From contig SEMN01000257.1 in NCBI GenBank assembly GCA_005408345.1, positions 421,501-485,500 of the forward strand: DNA of 64,000 nt, given 5' to 3'. The position numbers were made by a program, and so were the translations under genes. The notes beneath the pieces were generated by a model that saw nothing but the letters and a program-made list of their open reading frames with translations, did not search any database and had not been told where the DNA came from. The stretch's first letter is position 1; each line of letters begins with the position of its first letter. This document shows, in pieces, positions 35,172-46,305 of this stretch. The DNA is from Macquaria australasica. Lineage: Eukaryota > Chordata > Actinopteri > Centrarchiformes > Percichthyidae.

Positions 35172-35173
<2 letters not shown>

Positions 35174-35425
35174 TTTTGCGTCTGTCATCCCTTCTTGTTT
35201 GTGTAAATCTGTTTTGCATGTGTCTTTGCTAATAGGAAGCACTTGGTACGCGATGTTTTTTGCCACTTTGCATGAACATGTGACTTAACAGTATGTGTCT
35301 GTGTTGCCTGCTGACGACTGTACATCACTATTTGTATTTTTGTCTCCATGATGGTGCTCTGATGTCACGCATTGATTCTCTCACTACCCCCACTTCAAAC
35401 ATTGTGTCCAGTCATGTGTTGTTCC

Positions 35426-35645
35426 TTAAAGCTGCTACAATAAATATTTTTATACTGACTATGGATCAAACAACACATGTATGCAAAAGGTGTCACTCAC
35501 AGTGGTGAACCCACAGAGAACTATCACCCGACAGTTGGCTTTACACCCAACCTGCAACTTTGCTGTTTTTGGTTGGAGTTTCATCACTCTCATCAGTGTT
35601 GTTTTCAGCCGAGCATGGCAGCTATTTTCAGCAAACAAACCCTAA
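35426..35645 (-). repeat. Partial dispersed repeat family B
   Basis: TTAAAGCTGCTACAATAAAT, GGTGTCACTCACAGTGGTGA and ACCCACAGAGAACTATCACC mirror the copy at 13.6 kb (GGTGTCACTCATAGTGATGA, ACCCACAGAGAATT). Only the 3'-terminal portion of the family is present. Confidence 0.6.
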
Positions 35646-38600
35646 AAGACTTAAAACTCTGTGAAACAGTTCCCAGGTAGGGACTAAGCCTGTATTACCT
35701 TTTAATGCAGGTTAAAACAAATCTACACTACCTTTGAATAGCCCTGATCCAGAATCATCATGTTCTCCTTCGACTGAAGAGCATTTCACAGTTTCACACT
35801 TTAAGATCAGTTTACTAATCATGAGGAGTGCTACTCAGCCTGTGAAAACCATTGTATAATGTCTTCTGTTGCTCTGGAGGGAGTGTTTTAAAGTCTGAGA
35901 AACTAACCCCTGATGATGTCATCTTGGATGGGCATTGAGACTTCAAATTTAAACAGAACAAAACAGAAAGGGGTAAAAACTGGGAACATTTTAAATGATA
36001 AGTGTAGGATCCAGTGTTTTTGGAGCTTGACCCATACTAGGGACTGAAAGTCAGGAGATCTGGCCCTCTGCTCCACCAATTCTGACCATTCTTTTTAAAT
36101 CTGTCTCTTGCAAACCCCCAACCTCATAGAAGTACAATACTAAGTCACTGGAGTGCCTCTTTAAGCAGTGATAATTATCCACCTTGGGCTTGAACCCAGA
36201 ACTCCCTTGCTGTGTGAATCCCACCTATGTCACAGCTTCGTGCTTCAGAGCATCTCATGTCTCATTTGTACAGTCCGTGAATGAGTCATCTCAGCTCGGC
36301 TCAGGCTCAGTACAGACTGTCCTCATTCACAACAATGTCTTACTTAACCATCCAACCAACCAGGGGCCGCGATGCACCAGAGGCTTAGTGAGTGTCCAGT
36401 AGTAGGCGGTAACAGATCACCGCTGTGTTTTCCCAGGGAGCAAAGGGCAACTTGATGGGTGTTTGAGGTGGGGAAGCACGTATGTGTTTCTCATTCATCT
36501 GTCTGGCTCTGTTTGCCCACACTGAGCCAGTACACTGGCTGACTGACAGCGTGCACCCACACACCGGACTTACACAGAAATGTTGTGTAGGCCTGTATAT
36601 GATGTGTGCATTGCCCATACACAACCACAGACACATCACACACACTTAACCAAACAGTGAGGCAGAAAAATGGATACACACACATGCACAGACATAGATG
36701 GGGACGTAAACACATGGTTTGCATTACGGGGGGGATTGGGGGGTCTGACCGCCCTAATTAAGATTTGGACACCCCACCAAAAGATGTAAAAACAACAGGT
36801 TGGGGGGGTCGAAACATTTATATATCCTTCTTACCTGTAATCGTAATATTACAATATATTTCCCATATTCATTCCTGGAAGAATCTTGTAATACAATTTC
36901 AGACACCCCTAAAGTGGACCGTACCATTTCTTAACCTTGACATTAGTTGAACGTCTCGTCTGCCTGCGCCACATCATTACAGTGGCTTGCGTCCTCATTA
37001 AAGTCTATGCTTGCGTGCATTGCACAAGCTAATGGAGACACTGTAGGATACTTTAAGTAGCTAGCTATATAGCTAGTTTAATACACTTTACTTTGTTACC
37101 TTCAGAGTTTCTGAATTATTGTGACAAGTGTCTATGGATGAACACTAACGTTAGCTAGTTTCTGATTTGATCGCATCTTTTGCATTAGGCTACTTTGAAG
37201 ACTGAAACATTAGCCTAGCTACTACTTAAAGGCATAGACCACCCAAAAATCTGACTTTGTCAGCTGTTATCTCTGCCCCACATTTGCCAGTGCAGGTACA
37301 GGAAGTATGCCTGCATTTGTAGTGTTTTGTGCTAACAGTGTGGTTTTGTATGTGGTGTGATATCAGCACAATCTCAGCTCACATGGGCCCACATGTGCTC
37401 ACTCTGTTCTTTTCTACATCTCCTGTCAAGAGAACAGTACGTGTGCAACGGGCTATACTGCAGCAGCGTGTTTGTGAATGCTCTGTGAAGAACGTGTGCC
37501 CTCTGCTCCACCACATCACTGAGACACTGGCGTTTGTGTGTGTGTGTGTGCATGTGTGTGTGATGTGGTTTCATCCGTGCAGCATCACAGAGGTTTCCAG
37601 TCATTCTGCTAAGCAACCAGACTTACCAATAGATAAAGGAACTGTGTTCTGATGTTATCGTAACTATCTTCATCTCTTTCTGTTTCCCTTTCTTGCTTTC
37701 TCTCTTTCCTCTTGAAAAAAAAATCACTACAATATTTGTTTCCTATTAAACAAACAGACTTAGAGGAACATGAGATTATAGTGACCTTATGTGTTATGGA
37801 ATCATTATGATATTCCTATGTGGGTAGTTTCCACTCAATAATAAATTAATAACAGCATCATATGTGACGTTCTTATTGATATGATATTTCTCATTTTAAT
37901 TTTAGTTTAGTTTCTTTTTCCGTAATCCTGGTCTCTTTCTCTCAGAGCAGCAGACACAGCAGAGCATGCTGCAGAGAAACCAACCCAGAGATCTTTGAGG
38001 TTTCCTCCAGTAATGCAAAGACAAACACCACAGGTGATTTGCACGAGTTGTGGGGTTTCAGTGACTGGAGAGCACATGATTTACAGGATTGTCTTTTTTT
38101 TTTAAAGACAAAGTTTATGGTTCTTACCCATATTTCACATAAACGCCCTGTGTTGTAGTTCATGGGGGTGCTACAAGACTAGAAAACCACTATTTTGAAT
38201 ATCTCCTACACGCTGCAAACATCCTGAACAGACTCCCTCACTTACAGTAATTCAGTATTTGGAACAGCCGGTTTGACTCAGTCATTAATGGGAAATCATC
38301 AGTTTTTTATCTCAAAAGATCAAAAATGGGTACTGTCTACTAACACATGTTCTATGAGCTCAACTAATTGTTTCCAGAGGAGCGCAGTTTAGCTCTTTTA
38401 CAGTAAACACACTTTAGGTCTAGTCACTGCTGGCAAAACTCTTCAAACAACTTAGGACCAAGTTAAGTTGTTGTTCTGCACCACTGCCATACAGACTTCC
38501 TTTTTCCAAAATCTGACATGGTTTATTGTGAGGAATGTCTCTGTACTACGTATTATTTTATTTCATGCAGCTTTGGGTATCTATCATAAATAAAACAACG

Positions 38601-38680
38601 GTCTAACTTGTCTGACGCTTGTTTGACTGAGTCAGAATCCAGTGAAATCAGAGGGATGACATCCGTTTGATCTTGTGCGT
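35646..38680. other. No gene seen
   Basis: Unremarkable sequence with short (GT)n at about 37536 and G-runs near 36727 and 36801. GGCATAGACCACCCAAAAA at 37231 resembles a common fish repeat word but stands alone. CTTGGGCTTGAACCCAGAAC at 36184 resembles a tRNA B-box complement without an A box. Confidence 0.4.
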
Positions 38681-38685
38681 CCCAT

Positions 38686-38903
38686 AGGCCTTTTCCAGAG
38701 TAAGCATTTTAACATGTCACAGCAGGAAAAGTGCAATCAATAACATTAACGATGGCTGAATTCCATTTAGGTGTTGCAGTTCCAGGGCTTTGGTATTGAG
38801 CACGCTGGCCCATTAGCATTGTTTACTGAGACACTTGAATGGAACAAGGTTAATAGTTCCACCTGTGGTTTCCCTGCTATGACATGTTAAAGGCTGTGAA
38901 ATC
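38686..38903. mobile_element. Hairpin MITE family E
   Basis: The left arm TAACATGTCACAGCAGGAAA and the right arm TTTCCCTGCTATGACATGTT are near inverted copies. ATAACATTAACGATGGCTGA and TTCCATTTAG follow the left arm. The same words occur at 56.2 kb. It is short, foldable and without coding capacity. Confidence 0.7.
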
Positions 38904-39125
38904 ACTCCCCCATTTACTATTCCCTATGACAGACACTCAGCAGTTTACTCTAGAGAGAGCAGTAAATTGAGATTTCGGACACTTATGAATCGTCGTCATT
39001 TTACTTCATCACTGACGGGTGTAGCGTCACACAATTTCAATTTTTGCATCAAATTGGACACATTGCATTTTGGAATTGCCAGCAAAAGGTGGAGTACATG
39101 CTATGGCCACTACTACAAACAACTG

Positions 39126-39537
39126 CTGTGTCTATATTCAGATACTTCCTTTAGTACACTTCCATGCAGCACACTGTACACTATGTACTTACCTGCGTAG
39201 TGCGCAATTTTTGACAGGGTAGTGTTGTCTCAAGTCGAACACGGCAGTTGTGCACTTACCAGAAATGATGGCGAATTGCAACCGGGTGGAGCATAATCAC
39301 CAACATTTATCCACGATTGTCACACGCCAAAATGTCTGCCGGCTTGTTTGCTCACTTGACTTCAATTCAGTTTTGTTAAAAATTAATAAAAATGAGCTTT
39401 TACTTTTAGTGCGGCGTTCACCGTAACAATTGTAAACCGAGGCCGCCATTTTCATAGGCTGGTGGTCCTCCCCTTCCACTACGTAGCCAAGATGGTGACC
39501 GCCGGGTGAGAAGTGTGCAGCGTTCCACACTCAACTT
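39126..39537 (+). mobile_element. Truncated MITE family D
   Basis: It runs colinearly with the complete element at 51.7 kb from the left terminus (CTGTGTCTATATTCAGATAC) through GTCACACGCCAAAATGTCTG, CTCACTTGACTTCAATTCAG and CCTTCCACTACGTAGCCAAG to TTCCACACTCAACT. The right terminal repeat is missing. Confidence 0.75.
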
Positions 39538-39959
39538 TTTGACCCCTGATCTCGCCCAGTGCTCCCACAAATAGTCTGATCTGTACAAAAAATTAGGGAA
39601 CAGGAAAAAAAGCAATCTTCCAATATAGCAGCAATTCAAGCTAGCATTAGCAGAAGTAACTTTATTCACACTGTTTGGTTTACTAGTTGCACAGAAAGCG
39701 CAGGTGATTATTTATTGTTAAACTCTAGTACTTTTTCTTACTTTGAGAAGCACCCTGACGAAGATATCCGATAAACGTTTGGTGAATAAATCATGGTGTA
39801 CTGGAGAAGAGCTGTGCGGCGTGTTTTCATTCAAGATTCTGACAAACTCTGGCCACACACTTCAAGGACAAGCTAGCTTTAGCTTAAAAGTAACCTTTCA
39901 CCTCGTTTCCGTCCTCATTCCTTCATAGAGCTATCATTCCCTCACACTATCCCTTCCTT

Positions 39960-40247
39960 TTCTCCCTTATTCCCCTACAACTAGAAAGAAAGACCCAGCA
40001 TTGCACCCAGTGTGCAATGCACCACCACCACCTTCGCAGTCCCACAATGGACCCCTGAGCAGAGCGGGGGCCCTTTATGAACTTGGCAATCTTTTTTTTT
40101 TACAGTCTCCTAAATGAATAGGATAGGTAGGGGAAAAGAGGAGGAGGGGGTCCTCCTCTCCTTCCCTCCTTCAACAAGGTTGTTTCTCCTCACTCCGCCT
40201 TTGATGTGCAGCGGTAGACCAAGATTCTGTCAAGTGCACTGGTGGGG

Positions 40248-40250
<3 letters not shown>
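39960..40250. other. Island with perfect hairpin and GGGGGCCC; candidate CNE
   Basis: GCATTGCAC and GTGCAATGC form a perfect 9-bp inverted repeat around a 5-nt loop (39998-40020). CCCACAATGGACCCCTGAGC (SOX-like ACAATGG) and AGCGGGGGCCCTTTATGAAC follow. No repeat match and no open frame of note. Regulatory function inferred. Confidence 0.3.
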
Positions 40251-40304
<54 letters not shown>

Positions 40305-40312
40305 TGTGTGTG
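40251..40312. repeat. (GT)n microsatellite
   Basis: About 26 GT units with a GG interruption near the end. It gives spurious CV-repeat frames on the plus strand and TH-repeat frames on the minus. Confidence 0.95.
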
Positions 40313-40591
40313 GATAGGGTTGGAGGGGGGGCGTGAAAAAGCCATCTTGATGGGCTTCGGAAGTGTGGATAAAAAGAGGCACAGCTGGACTGATGGGAAT
40401 ATGGGAATGATGAAAGCCTCCTCCTCACCCCCACAACATACACACACACCATGAATACACACACACATGCAGGTGCGCACAGATAGTGAAACTTTCCTTT
40501 TTTTCTGTCTCACCCACACACACACTGCAGAAATGCACACATACTTGCACACAAACACACTCCTCCAGATTCCCCCTCTGTCTCTTTCTCT

Positions 40592-40789
40592 GCACCACAC
40601 ACACACACACACACACACACTGGTGTTGTTGTCAGTCACCCTGGACTTGTAAAAAGCCCCTCTGTTCGGGCTCCACCCCTCATTCTCTGCTAATGGTCAG
40701 GTGCTTCTGTTCTTACCCACAGAAATCAATCAGCAGTCTGCTAGTTGTCTAGCTTCCTGAATGGTGTGTGTGTGTGTGTGTGTGTGTGT
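40592..40789. repeat. (CA)n and (TG)n microsatellites
   Basis: A CA tract of about 14 units and, 140 bp on, a TG tract of about 13 units. Their opposite strand order makes them potentially self-complementary as a long hairpin. Confidence 0.9.
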
Positions 40790-41485
40790 CTTTTTCTACT
40801 TTTGACTATATAACTGTAGGTGAGTTATTGCAAAGCTGCTAACTCTTAGAAAAGAAAGTGCTGTCTGCAGAAATGACTCAGTGTAGTTTAAACAGTTTCT
40901 CACTCTGCTCATTGTTCTGTCCCGCACTATCTCACAGATTCAAAACATTAGTCTCAGACAGGCTTGTGAGTCATTACCTTCAACCCACAGATTGATTTGC
41001 TTTCAGCCAAATCTTTAATTTGTTGGTTTCTTCTTGGTAGGGCTGCAGGCTAACCAGTGAAAAGCAAACCAAAAGGTGTTCATCTCTGCTGTGTTCAAAG
41101 AAAGTGCTATATCTTTTTTAAAGACACTGAGATGAGCAGATTACTGAGAAACACCTTTACTAACATGCAGGTGCTGTTTCCACAAATATTGTTTTATCCC
41201 GTTCAAAAAATGGACAAACAAGCACAATAATTCATCATTCAATAATTCATCATGAAAGCTTATTTTATCTGTGAAGATAATTTACAGTTTCACTTTAAAT
41301 GTATGTACAGTGTGTGAGCAGATAACTTTAAACTCTTGCTTGAGGACATTTTAGCTGTTGTTTGACATGAGAATCAAACCTGTGAGGTTATGACTACTTA
41401 AATTAAAAACAAATGGCATAATTGTTCCCCCCGACAGATTATTTTGGCTTGTCTGAAGAAAAATAAGATTTTGGGACTTTAGCTG
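40790..41485. other. No gene seen
   Basis: AT-rich unique sequence without recognisable repeats or coding signal. Confidence 0.5.
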
Positions 41486-41489
41486 TAGA

Positions 41490-42235
41490 CTAAATTACTT
41501 GGTCAGATGGATGATTTTGGCTTGGTGTCCAGGCTGGCACATGGACACTGCCAGGTGCCCACTGCTCAAGGCCAGAAAGCACTCTTAAGCCCTGCCACCT
41601 TTCACTCACTTTAATAGGTGGCGGTGTGAATGCCCGATGGCACTAACACCAGCCTTTGGTGGGCAGCAGGCCTGGACGAACAGAACCTCTTATAAAACCG
41701 AGAGAAAAGATGGAGAGAGAGTTATAAACTGAAAGGCTGACACCATAAAGCACCGCTCCAACACAGAGGGAAGGCAAGGAATCACCAAGTTACCCACCCT
41801 CACAAACACACATGCACGCACACACACTCATCAGCCAGCCAGCCCCCGACATTTACATTAGAAGAGGAAGGACACAGTGGGCCTGTGGAGGAATAGAGGG
41901 ATGGGGAGGAGAGGTCGGACACGCTATTGGGAGGTTGTAAACACTGTAAGACAGTATCTCCATGGAAGCCCGCACACTGCTCTGAGGCATCTCGCCCCCC
42001 TCCATCGAGCCGCCAGCCCCCCCAGCTTTTCCAAAGCCAAGTACCCTGACCACCGGGCCCCAAATCGGCCCCTCGCCTCGCCTGCCAGCCTGGCTGTCCA
42101 GCACAGCAGATGTGCACAGAGGAGTGGCCTTGGATGACTGGATCCCCTGGGCTTTACAGACAGCGAGGGAGGAGGAAAGACGATGAGAGTGGCCTTGACA
42201 GAGGCCTTGTGTGACCAAGGCCCTGTGTTTGTGGA
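41490..42235. other. Long GC-rich island; candidate CNE cluster
   Basis: Repeat-free sequence with GGTGGCGGTGTGAATGCCCG, ACCCTGACCACCGGGCCCCA and CATCGAGCCGCCAGCCCCCC. Open frames of 86-121 codons on both strands overlap one another and show no domain, as expected in C-rich DNA. Regulatory role inferred. Confidence 0.3.
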
Positions 42236-42423
42236 GAGCTTACATTTACTGTAGGTGTCTGTTTGGGTTCATGCATGTGCAAGTGTGTTTGTGAATGTGT
42301 TTCCATGTCATTGCCTAATATTAGTCCAATGTAATTAACAGTAAATACCACATGCCACCTGTTTTCCACCAGTTATATTATGGTGTATCAAAAATTGGAA
42401 TGGTTGTTTAATTTAGGTGTCTT

Positions 42424-42640
42424 TAAAGCTGCTATAATTATTATTTTTATATTAACAATAGATGACTCCGAGTAATGTTACAGGGATCTCTCCTGTCACC
42501 CAACTCTGCAGTTCCCCTCTACGCTACAGAGCGTTTTAGCATCTTTTTACTGATTGTTTGGGTTCACCTTCACTACTCTCATCAGCCTCATTTTCCATCA
42601 GGCAGCTGTTTTCAACAAAAAAGCTTTGATAAACCCACTG
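42424..42640 (-). repeat. Partial dispersed repeat family B
   Basis: TTAAAGCTGCTATAATTATT, TTTATATTAACAATAGATGA and CATCAGGCAGCTGTTTTCAA match the 3'-terminal third of the family (compare 13.6 and 35.4 kb). Confidence 0.6.
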
Positions 42641-42719
42641 TTCGCTGTATTAGAAATGTATGAATTTTGCTATAGAAGTAATGTTACTTTTAAATTATTT
42701 ATACTGTCATTCTAACCAA

Positions 42720-43050
42720 CAAGTCTTCCAACCTAATGACAGAATAGGTCGTTTGTCAGTGGCTCCCAAAACGACATATGTAGGTGCACTGGACCTTCAT
42801 CATCATGGTAACAACAACAACACGTGGTTAACTTTGTGAAGTGGTCACAGTTTGGTTAGGTTTAGGCACCAAAACTACTTGGTTAGATTTTGGAAAAGAT
42901 CGTGGTTTGGGTGAAAATAACTTGTTAGTTACGTAACTTAACTTACGTACAAAGTTAAAATAAGTCAGCATTGACTTTTGGTTTCACACGGGACATGAAC
43001 AGTGGTCTCCTGGATGAAAGTCCTGTGTTCATCCATCCACCCCGTCCTCC
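42720..43050 (+). repeat. Dispersed repeat with GGTTAGGTTTAGGCACCAAA
   Basis: CAGTTTGGTTAGGTTTAGGC, AAAAGATCGTGGTTTGGGTG, TTTGGTTTCACACGGGACAT and GGTCTCCTGGATGAAAGTCC follow the order of a common fish interspersed repeat. No coding capacity. Confidence 0.55.
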
Positions 43051-43059
43051 TCCCTACGT

Positions 43060-44265
43060 GTACTAAAGGCGCTCTTTATAGGTTGCCGCCTAATAATAAA
43101 CGCACAGATGACCTATACTGTCGTATTTTTGGGGAGAACAGTCTCATTCTAACATGTATGTGCTGCATTGTGGATCTGGTATATTAATGTGTGGGGTCTT
43201 GTTAGCCCTTCTTCAAATCTTCATCATCATGATCATCAGTATCTTGAAAATCAACTTTGGACCAGTCGCACCATACAAGCTGCCTGACACCTGTTGTATT
43301 TGAATGTAAATTTGAATTTCCATCTGTTGTGCTGGACAGCTAGGCTGGCAAAACTTCACATAGTTGCTACATGCATGTCAGCTTTGATGTTAAACAGCCA
43401 GTTTCTGTGTGTGGTGTGTGTGTGTGTGTGTGCGCGTTTCTATGTGTGATCAGAGGCCATACAGCAAGCTATACAGCCCTTGAACTGCACGCTGCTCCTC
43501 TGTAAAGGAAGGATGTGAGGATAGAGAGGAGGAGGAGGAGGTTCTGCCTTGAATGAGCCTCCTTTGAGCCTGTGGTCCCATTATAGAGCAGCTATTATGT
43601 GACCCACAGCAGCCAAGCCACTACATTGAAGTTCCTTTACAGACAGACAGGAAGACAGACATACTGATAGACACTTATTGACAGCATGGCAGACAGGCAG
43701 ACGTGTTCTTGTACAACTACATTTTACCGCCTACATTTTCAACTGACACATTCACACAAAAGAATTCTGAAAGTGAAATCAAAGTTTGAGTTTTAGTTTG
43801 AGTTTTTCCACATTATGGGCTCGTAAGGGTTTGGTACAATTGTAGTGCGCTGTCAGTGTCGTCACCCAACTATAACACACCTTGAGTTCAGGATAGTTCC
43901 CCCTCTCTTGTCTCTTATCTGTATTTATCTCACAGGGGGGAAAGGGACATGGGATGGAGTTGCTAGTAGATGGGTGGATGCCCTGTAAAACAGATTCCCA
44001 TTCATCAGCTCTGTATAAAGGCCTTTTATTGGGAACTCTGTTCGTTAGCCCTCTCACCTCCTGTATTCACCACTTCACTCCCGGAGAGAGAGTGGGAAGC
44101 AGTTGAAAGATACACATGAGGATGGAGCAGGAGAGAAGTAAAAGGGTAGTTTAGGAAAAAACAGGCCTTCAGGGCTTCTTTTTTTTTTTACACAAAAGAG
44201 TAAGACAGAGTTAGAGGGCGAGGGAGGGAGATTGAATGCTCAGAGAGAGGGGAGAGTACAAGAGA
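43060..44265. other. No gene seen
   Basis: Small (GT)n near 43414-43436, a GGAGGAGGAGGAGG tract near 43528, and CAGACAGACAGG repeats near 43640. The sequence AGTTTGAGTTTTAGTTTGAG near 43783 is an imperfect short tandem. Nothing looks coding. Confidence 0.45.
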
Positions 44266-44269
44266 AAAG

Positions 44270-44700
44270 GAGAGAGGGTTTACAGAGCTGGAGCGGGCAG
44301 CGCCTGCCAGGCGCTGAGGAATTCATGGTCGATTTGTCCTTGTTCGCAGCCGGTTTGCAATAAAAAGGAGCTGAAGGGGAGAAGGGGCTGGACCGGGCTG
44401 GGGGCAAGCAACAGATTGCAGATGCCTCTATTGGTGAGGGCTCCTTGTGAAAAAGTAGGTCCACCTCTCTGAGTCCCGAGCCACCCTTTAGAGAAAAGAG
44501 CCCTTCTCTACTGTAAAGGAGCGCTCGGGACATTGTGGGGCTTGTCAATGGCTCTCGGCTGGGGCACCGGGAGAATACAAGGAGGCCCAGTGTTCAGCGT
44601 CGCAGCTCCTTCTATAGAGGCCAGAACCGTAATGGGGGCCCTGGGGGCTCTACAGGGAGTTTAGAGGGCCCAGTTTCAATGGAGACCAAGTCTTTTTAAC
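44270..44700. other. GC-rich island with GGGGGCCC; candidate CNE
   Basis: GCGGGCAGCGCCTGCCAGGC, TTTGTCCTTGTTCGCAGCCG, CCTCTATTGGTGAGGGCTCC (reverse-strand CCAAT) and GTAATGGGGGCCCTGGGGGC lie in a repeat-free block. Frames of 78-102 codons on opposite strands overlap without recognisable domains. It is among the better enhancer-like candidates but unproven. Confidence 0.35.
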
Positions 44701-44878
44701 TGGTACATTGTGCAACTCTCTCTCCCTCTGTCCTAGAGATGGGAGAAAGGGAAATTCCTATGCAGATCAAACAGAATGTCTTCATTTCCAAATGAACGTG
44801 GGATGGCCGAAATTTGGAGGGACACAGTTTGAGACATTGAGGGGGTATTGTTAGTGTAGAGAGGCAGGGGGTTAGGTA

Positions 44879-44893
44879 GGTGTGTGTGTGTAT

Positions 44894-44925
<32 letters not shown>
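44879..44925. repeat. (TG)n microsatellite with ATTC interruption
   Basis: GTGTGTGTGTGTATTCGTGT followed by about 14 more TG units. Confidence 0.9.
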
Positions 44926-44926
<1 letters not shown>

Positions 44927-45514
44927 AAGTGTTGTTACCACAGACGGTGGTCAGCGTGGTCCATCTCAGGTGAGATTAGAGCCAATCACGGCCTGTTAAA
45001 GCAGCTGTCAGTCAACACAGTGGACCACTGGACCCAGAGCAACCTCCAGCTGTTTTCCAGTGTGTGTGTGTATACTCTGTGTGCTGATTCTGTGTGACTG
45101 TGTTAGGTAAGGTCAGTCATGAGTTGTTACGATTCTGTTTTCCCATTAAATCATTATTTAAAAGCATACTTAACTTTTTAAAACAAAGTATAATCACTTA
45201 TGGTATTGAGACAGACACACAAACACAGAAAGCTGGCATTTCAGTCATTCAGGACTTGGTTACCCGCAACTTAGAAAAGACAAACTTTACACAGTCACCA
45301 TGACCGCTGCAGATGGCTGTAGAAAATGTAGCTGATAAACAAAGTGCCGTCCAATGGAGTGACTGTAGGATTTTCCCTAACCTCAAGTCTGAATACACAG
45401 TGAGAGCTCAGGCCTTTTTATACCTCTGTTCGTCTCTCTTCTATCTGTCTGTATATATGCCACGCTCTTCAGAAAGTCACATGTGAAATGCTAAAAGATA
45501 ATTGCAGTTTATTC

Positions 45515-45618
45515 CAACTTTGGTCTTATCTTCCCAGTTTTGGCCATTGGTTATGATAACATTGTAGTGACCAAGTGAATTGCTGAGATTTAGGAACATA
45601 ACATCACTAAAACACTGA
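45515..45618 (+). mobile_element. Left arm of TIR element family C
   Basis: TTTTGGCCATTGGTTATGAT, AACATTGTAGTGACCAAGTG and AATTGCTGAGATTTAGGAAC match the arms of the family C elements at 21.9 and 53.6 kb. The copy stops where the Harbinger-like element begins and does not resume beyond it. Confidence 0.65.
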
Positions 45619-46305
45619 CTACGTTTACATGCATAAAATATTCAGTTTTTTGCCCTTACTCTGAAAAGACAATATTCCACTAATATTCTCATTTACATGC
45701 AGCCGTGCATATTCCGGCTGTGTTTGACAAGGGTCAATGTCCTAACATGTTGTTTATCATTATTTGCATCAAAATAGGATTTTTTCAAAGTTTTCCACTG
45801 GTGGTGGACCTGTTCGACCGTGCGAACTCAGCCTCCCTCTTTCATTCATTCAACCACCTTCTTGAAAAGGTCAGCGTTGTGATATTTGAGCATATCCAAA
45901 AACCTGTTGATATCCAAGTCTTTCATAATGTTTAAAGGTAGGTGTGTTCCTCCTTCTTTCTTTTGTGCATGCATCTCTACCCCAGCCTTGCAAAGAGTTG
46001 TCTAGTTGGTTTGTTTACAACACACAGAGCTGACCGTAAACAGGCAAGAGGCCATGTGTCGTAAACTGCACTAAAAACCCCACTGAGACGCATATTCTGA
46101 ATGCACATGTCCAAAGAATGCTTAATATTAATATTAATATGATTAATATTGGAATATCCCACATGTCATAATCGGGAAATGCTAAATTTGGAATAAGGCC
46201 TAATTCGGAATATCCAAACAGAATATGCTGTTTACATGATTCGTATCAAATTCAGAATACTGTCATATTCGGAATAATGGAAAATGAGTGTGCATGTAAA
46301 TGTAG
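45619..46305. mobile_element. Harbinger-like TIR element, about 0.69 kb
   Basis: The left end CTACGTTTACATGCATAAAA and the complement of the right end CTACATTTACATGCACACTC are inverted repeats. TTTACATG is repeated subterminally, and TTCGGAATATTC-like words (ATTCGGAATATCC, ATATTCGGAATAATGG) recur near the right end. Inside is a minus-strand relic resembling the MYB/SANT-like protein of PIF/Harbinger transposons. No clear 3-bp target duplication is seen. Superfamily assignment rests on that relic. Confidence 0.65.
45745..45926 (-). pseudogene. MYB/SANT-like DNA-binding fragment with two in-frame stops
   Basis: The minus strand translates as MKDLDINRFLDMLKYHNADL, then FKKVVE, stop, MKEGG, stop, VRTVEQVHHQWKTLKKSYFD and so on. 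The spacing of aromatic residues and the VEQ..W..LKK..Y core resemble the trihelix/MADF-like MYB domain of the second protein of Harbinger transposons. Both stops are TGA and lie in one frame, so the fragment has decayed by point mutation. Identification is by eye. Confidence 0.55.

Noticed and set aside
34733..35266. Longest open frame in the window (177 codons, minus strand)
   Set aside because: Its middle is a (TG)n microsatellite read as Thr-His repeats. The rest has no domain, signal or splice context.
36170..36240. tRNA-like GGGCTTGAACCCAGAA (B-box complement)
   Set aside because: No A box at the right distance and no cloverleaf can be drawn.
40592..40789. CA tract and TG tract as a designed hairpin
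   Set aside because: Opposed CA and TG microsatellites are frequent in this window. The sequence between them has no further complementarity.
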